Positions 60,613 through 64,000 of a stretch of DNA of 64,000 nucleotides are shown in pieces. The DNA lies in contig JACJYA010000004.1 in NCBI GenBank assembly GCA_020636315.1, positions 124,001 through 188,000 of the forward strand, in the 5' to 3' direction. Position 1 is the first letter of the stretch; each line of letters opens with the position of its first letter. The translations under genes were made by a program, and so were the position numbers. The stretch is from Lewinellaceae bacterium (GTDB lineage Bacteria; Bacteroidota; Bacteroidia; Chitinophagales; Saprospiraceae). The notes beneath the pieces were generated by a model. It ran no database searches, was not told where the DNA came from, and worked only from the letters and a program-made list of their open reading frames with translations.

Positions 60613-61386
60613 CTACGTCCGGTCGTCCTCCTTTTCATATCTTCGTCGATCTCCTCTTTCGAACTTGTTGCGCAGGTTAACCGAAACTGAAATATAAAAG
60701 ATATTGGAGGTTAGTCCATCATAGAGGCGCACCCTGTCTCCGTTGATGGTTTGCGTATAGTCGGGGTTCAGAAAATCGAGCAGGTAATACTTGAACTTGA
60801 GGTTGACCCCGCCGGGGAATTGAATGCCACCAAAGACGGACGGATTGATAAGGTTGGTGCGGTCGCTGAACCACTCGTTGAACTTATCCTCCTTCTTCCC
60901 ATTGAGGAACAGCTTTTCCTTGTAGTGGAACATCAGTTCCGCCTCGGCGCCGGCATAAACGAAGGTCCGGCGGTTGAAGTTCCCGAATTTCAGGGCCAGG
61001 GGCACTCCTAATGAATAGGAACGGCGCTTGATCTTCACCTCATCATTTTCATCGATCAGGCCGATGTGCTCCTTAGTGATGATACCGTCATCCTTGGTGA
61101 TCATGCCGACATTGCGAAGGGCAAAGCCGGTGATCAGGCCAAAGTTTTCGGTAAATTCGAAGTGCCAGTACTCCCCGACATGGAAAAAGGCGGTGAAGCG
61201 CGGATTGGCGCCGATGCTTCCGGTAGCATCTTCAACATCGGCAAAGGAAAAGATCAGTTCTCCTCCTGAAGTAGAGTAAATTTTCGTTTCAGGCCGCGGG
61301 GCGGGTGAGAGCTCGGGCCCGGGTTCGTCCTGGGCATGCAGAAAAAGTCCAAAAACGAGAAAGAACAGGGTTAGTTGGTATTTCAT
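60613..61386 (-). CDS. Outer-membrane beta-barrel protein (PorT-like fold)
   Basis: A 257-residue exported protein. The start is set at MKYQLTLFFLVFGLFLHAQDEPG, a standard signal peptide; the frame remains open for 82 codons upstream but without signal character. The mature part has a linker (PGPELSPAPRPETK) and strand-rich sequence (SGGELIFSFADVEDATGS, FTAFFHVGEYWHFEF, LPLALKFGNF-like, NLKFKYYLLDFLNP, SNIFYISVSVNLRNKF), as in the outer-membrane beta-barrel domain family (OMP_b-brl type). The C-terminal tail is highly charged (ERGDRRRYEKEDDRT). Specific role unknown. Confidence 0.8.
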   Translation of the reverse strand: MKYQLTLFFLVFGLFLHAQDEPGPELSPAPRPETKIYSTSGGELIFSFADVEDATGSIGANPRFTAFFHVGEYWHFEFTENFGLITGFALRNVGMITKDDGIITKEHIGLIDENDEVKIKRRSYSLGVPLALKFGNFNRRTFVYAGAEAELMFHYKEKLFLNGKKEDKFNEWFSDRTNLINPSVFGGIQFPGGVNLKFKYYLLDFLNPDYTQTINGDRVRLYDGLTSNIFYISVSVNLRNKFERGDRRRYEKEDDRT

Positions 61387-61505
61387 GATTGAATAGATTG
61401 ATTTCAACGGGTATGGAAGCAAATTACACATTGCTGCTTTGGGGCGCAAGGGGTATCTGAAAGGTTTTGTTTTAAAGTTATGCAAAAAAGAGAGGGGGCT
61501 TAAGA

Positions 61506-63644
61506 TTACGATAACAATTGATACGCCAGCAGGCTGCCCAAATAAGCCAGGGTGCTCATGTAAATGAACTGGATCAGAGGCCATTTCCAGCTTTTGGTTT
61601 CCCTTTTCACCACAGCCAGCGTACTCATGCACTGCATGGCAAAGACATAAAAAATGAGGAGAGAAAGAGAGGTGGCCAGCCCGTATATCCGCCGGCCGGT
61701 CACGGGGTCGCGCTCCTGCGCCATTTTATCCCGAACACTGTACTCGTCATCTTCACTGCCGATGCTGTAAATGGTAGCCATGGTCCCGACGAAAACCTCC
61801 CGCGCCGCGAAGGAGGTGATGAGGGCGATCCCGATCTTCCAGTCAAAACCCAGAGGGCGGATGGCCGGCTCGATCACTTTGCCCAGATGGCCGGCAAAGG
61901 AGGCCTCGATCTGTCGGGCAGCCAGCAGATTGGCCGTTTCGGCTTCATCGAGGCGCCGTTCCTGAGCGAGGGCCAGGGCCTCCTTACGGGCTTTCTGCAT
62001 GTCGGCCGGCGGCCCGTAGCTGGCCAGGAGCCAGAGCACTATGGAAATGGCCATGATGATCCGGCCCGCCTCCCAGATGAAGGCCTTTACCTTTTCCCAG
62101 ACCGTGAGCACCACATTGCGCAGTACCGGCGGGCGGTATTCCGGAAGCTCGAGCATCAGAAAGCTGCGCTCGTGGGTTTTCAGGATCAGCTTGAAGGCCA
62201 GGGCGGACAACAGGGCGGCGGCAATCCCCAACAGGTACAACCCCATGAACGCCAGGCCCTGGAGGTTGAAAAAACCCGCCACGATTTGCGAAGGCACTAC
62301 GAACCCGATTAGAACCGTATAGACAGGAATGCGCGCCGAGCAACTGATCAGGGGCGTCACCAGAATGGTGATCAGCCGTTCTTTCCAGTTGCCGATCGTC
62401 CGGGTGCTCATGATGGCGGGAATGGCGCAGGCTCCACCGGATATCAGGGCAACAATGCTGCGCCCATTGAGGCCAAAGGCCTGCATCAGCCGGTCGAACA
62501 GGTAGGCCGCCCGGGCCATGTAGCCCACTTCCTCCAGCAGGGAAATCAGAAAAAAGAGTATGGCGATCTGCGGAATGAAGACCAGTATGCCGCCTAACCC
62601 GGCGATGACTCCGTCGGTGAGCAGGTCTGTGAACCAACCTTCCGGCAAAACTCTTCTGGCCCACTCTCCTGAAATGGCAAAGAACTGCTCAATGAGGTCC
62701 ATTGGATAAACCGCCCAGGAAAAAATGGCCTGAAAGACCAGCATCATCAGGAAGAAGAAAATAACAGGCCCGGCCACCCGGTGGGTGAGGATGGCGTCCA
62801 GCTTCTCCGTCACCGGCCGGGAAGCCGACCGCACATTGCGCATCGACCGGCGGGCCATGGGGGTGAACTTATCGTACCGTTGCATGGTCTCCCTGACCTG
62901 GGACTTCAGCGGCTCAAAACCATGGGCGGCAACGATGCCGGCGATCAGTTTGCGCTGGGCATTAGACAGAAAAGGCAGCCATACATAATGATGAGCGACC
63001 AGCAAACCCTGGTACAGGTTCGCCTCCGGGACGATAGCCCGCACCGCTTCGGCCACCTCCTTTTCTTTCGCGGAAGGTTCAAAAAAAGGAGGCGGAGCAT
63101 GGTAGGGTTGCTCTCCGGCCAGGCGCTCCAGCTCGTATTTCAGGGATTCGATGCCAAACCCCGTGCGCCCGCTGAGCTTGACTACCGGCACTTCCAGCTG
63201 CCGGGCAAGGGCATATTCATCGACTTCCACGCCCTCTTTTTCAGCCACATCGGCCATATTGAGGGCAAGGATCACCGGCAGGCCCAGGTCGCGCAGCTGA
63301 GTGAGCAACAGAAGGTGCTTCTCCAGTTTAGTGACATCTGCAATGTAAACGGCAGCATCGGGGTAATTCTCGTCAGCAGGATTGGCCATAGACTGAACCA
63401 CGATGCGCTCGTCTATGGAGGTGGGATAAAAACTGTACGTGCCAGGGAAGTCGATAAGCTGAACGGCTCGTTCATTTGACAGGCGGATAAACCCCAGCTT
63501 CTTGTCAACAGTGACGCCGGGAAAGTTGCCGACTTTCTGGCGCAGGCCGGTCAATTGATTGAAGACTGAGGATTTGCCACAGTTGGGATTTCCCAGCAGA
63601 GCTACGGTGAAAGGTTGTGTGATCGGTTGAGTTTCATGCTCCAT
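61506..63644 (-). CDS. feoB: Ferrous iron transport protein B
   Basis: A 712-residue GTP-gated inner-membrane Fe(II) transporter. The N-terminal G domain shows G1 GNPNCGKSS (18-26), G3 DFPGTYSF, G4 NMAD, and the G5-like SGRTGFG. A GDI helical domain follows, and the membrane domain carries the two Gate motifs (FIPQIAILFFLISLLEEVGYMARAAYLFDRLM; GGACAIPAIMSTRTI) and the C-terminal segments (LITSFAAREVFVGTMATIYSIG). The length is normal. The gene overlaps feoA by one base, which indicates co-translation. Confidence 0.97.
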   Translation of the reverse strand: MEHETQPITQPFTVALLGNPNCGKSSVFNQLTGLRQKVGNFPGVTVDKKLGFIRLSNERAVQLIDFPGTYSFYPTSIDERIVVQSMANPADENYPDAAVYIADVTKLEKHLLLLTQLRDLGLPVILALNMADVAEKEGVEVDEYALARQLEVPVVKLSGRTGFGIESLKYELERLAGEQPYHAPPPFFEPSAKEKEVAEAVRAIVPEANLYQGLLVAHHYVWLPFLSNAQRKLIAGIVAAHGFEPLKSQVRETMQRYDKFTPMARRSMRNVRSASRPVTEKLDAILTHRVAGPVIFFFLMMLVFQAIFSWAVYPMDLIEQFFAISGEWARRVLPEGWFTDLLTDGVIAGLGGILVFIPQIAILFFLISLLEEVGYMARAAYLFDRLMQAFGLNGRSIVALISGGACAIPAIMSTRTIGNWKERLITILVTPLISCSARIPVYTVLIGFVVPSQIVAGFFNLQGLAFMGLYLLGIAAALLSALAFKLILKTHERSFLMLELPEYRPPVLRNVVLTVWEKVKAFIWEAGRIIMAISIVLWLLASYGPPADMQKARKEALALAQERRLDEAETANLLAARQIEASFAGHLGKVIEPAIRPLGFDWKIGIALITSFAAREVFVGTMATIYSIGSEDDEYSVRDKMAQERDPVTGRRIYGLATSLSLLIFYVFAMQCMSTLAVVKRETKSWKWPLIQFIYMSTLAYLGSLLAYQLLS

Positions 63645-63883
63645 TACTTCAATACTACACTTGAAGCTTCATCCATGCGCAGGGCGATGTAAATATTGTC
63701 AACCTTGACATACCAGCCGCCGCCGAAAGGAGCCCGGCGGACAAGTGCTACGCGGCTGCCCGGGAGGATGCCCATTGACATCAACTTCCCTCCTATACTG
63801 TCATTGGTATAGTGAGAAACCACTTCTTCGACTCCTGGCCTGGCCGCTGAAAGCTGTTTGTTGGTTATTACTGTAGCTACCAC
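63644..63883 (-). CDS. feoA: FeoA-domain protein
   Basis: A 79-residue SH3-like protein that assists FeoB. The family pattern is GxxxxVxxxxxxxxxxxxLxxMGIxPGxxVxxxxxxPxGG: here GKLMSMGILPGSRVALVRRAPFGGGWYVKVDN. The start codon is GTG (63881-63883), since no in-frame ATG gives a full-length domain. It lies immediately upstream of feoB in the standard order. The close upstream palindrome suggests iron-dependent control. Confidence 0.93.
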   Translation of the reverse strand: MVATVITNKQLSAARPGVEEVVSHYTNDSIGGKLMSMGILPGSRVALVRRAPFGGGWYVKVDNIYIALRMDEASSVVLK

Positions 63884-63888
63884 GCTTA

Positions 63889-63921
63889 TTTTGATTTAAT
63901 CTAAATATTTGCTCAAATTTA
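63889..63921 (-). promoter_or_regulatory. feoAB promoter with DtxR/Fur-like palindrome
   Basis: On the minus strand TAAATTTG (63914-63921) matches the Bacteroidota -7 box. Just downstream is a near-palindrome of 17 bp, TTTTGATTTAATCTAAA (plus-strand 63889-63905), placed where an iron-responsive repressor would bind. The class of regulator is an inference; the upstream TTTG element is weak. Confidence 0.35.
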
Positions 63922-64000
63922 ACACCAAATTACCCCCCTTGTATTGAAATGCAGGTGATAAAAATCACCAAAGAGAAAAAATTACCTAAGCCTCGTTAAT

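Noticed and set aside
1..64000. CRISPR arrays, rRNA or tRNA genes
   Set aside because: No regularly spaced direct repeats, no rRNA-like sequence and no tRNA cloverleaf with the GTTCRANNC T-arm were recognised on reading; a dedicated scan was not possible.

Overview
This window looks like chromosomal DNA from a member of the Bacteroidota, most probably a Saprospiraceae-like (Lewinella / Haliscomenobacter / Phaeodactylibacter type) marine or sludge organism. The evidence is several TonB-dependent receptors and TonB paralogues with the motif PRFPxCE, two secreted proteins with C-terminal type IX secretion (T9SS) sorting domains, a PorE-like OmpA lipid-anchor-type protein, many Bacteroidota-style lipoproteins, and promoter candidates of the TTTG-N(19-21)-TAnnTTTG type. 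The genus is an inference. No rRNA, tRNA, CRISPR array or intact transposase was seen.

Layout. 0.4-7.4 kb: a helical repeat protein, two LVIVD-type lipoproteins with a small outer-membrane barrel, a DUF2911 protein and the PorE-like protein. 7.5-13 kb: M28 peptidase, SRPBCC protein, a secreted protein, and an orphan, short methylmalonyl-CoA mutase small-subunit-like gene. 13-19.8 kb: fasciclin lipoprotein, a degenerate TesA-like SGNH protein coupled to queG, a TonB, Dps, cryptochrome DASH and a PAP2 phosphatase. 19.8-23.2 kb: a beta-oxidation pair (FadJ-type multifunctional enzyme and thiolase). 23.4-28.2 kb: small membrane proteins, an NTF2-like lipoprotein and a large PNGase F-like secreted protein with an inserted LamG domain. 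28.2-32.4 kb is an accessory patch: an intact MntA/HepT toxin-antitoxin pair, a broken VapC, a 178-bp inverted-repeat element, gene fragments and a tandem pair of paralogous membrane proteins. 32.4-50.4 kb: two TonB receptors, a BNR/T9SS lipoprotein, a GT4 glycosyltransferase, IscA and cysteine desulfurase, UvrD/PcrA helicase, a double TonB-C protein, S37 and M19 peptidases and an SDR. 50.4-57 kb: a compact four-gene operon encoding a CHAT (caspase-like) protein, a membrane nSTAND NTPase, an exported two-TM protein and an exported WD40 protein. 57-64 kb: Kelch lipoprotein, PLP decarboxylase, an outer-membrane protein and feoAB.

The most interesting system is the CHAT-nSTAND-TM-WD40 operon. 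It resembles NTP-dependent conflict / programmed-death systems, but the NTPase-TM half and the helical-linker-plus-WD40 half, which are usually one polypeptide, are separate genes, and the WD40 sensor is exported. Other notable items are covarying palindromic repeats scattered between genes, the LamG-interrupted PNGase F, the pseudo-esterase downstream of queG, and the toxin-antitoxin graveyard around 28-32 kb.
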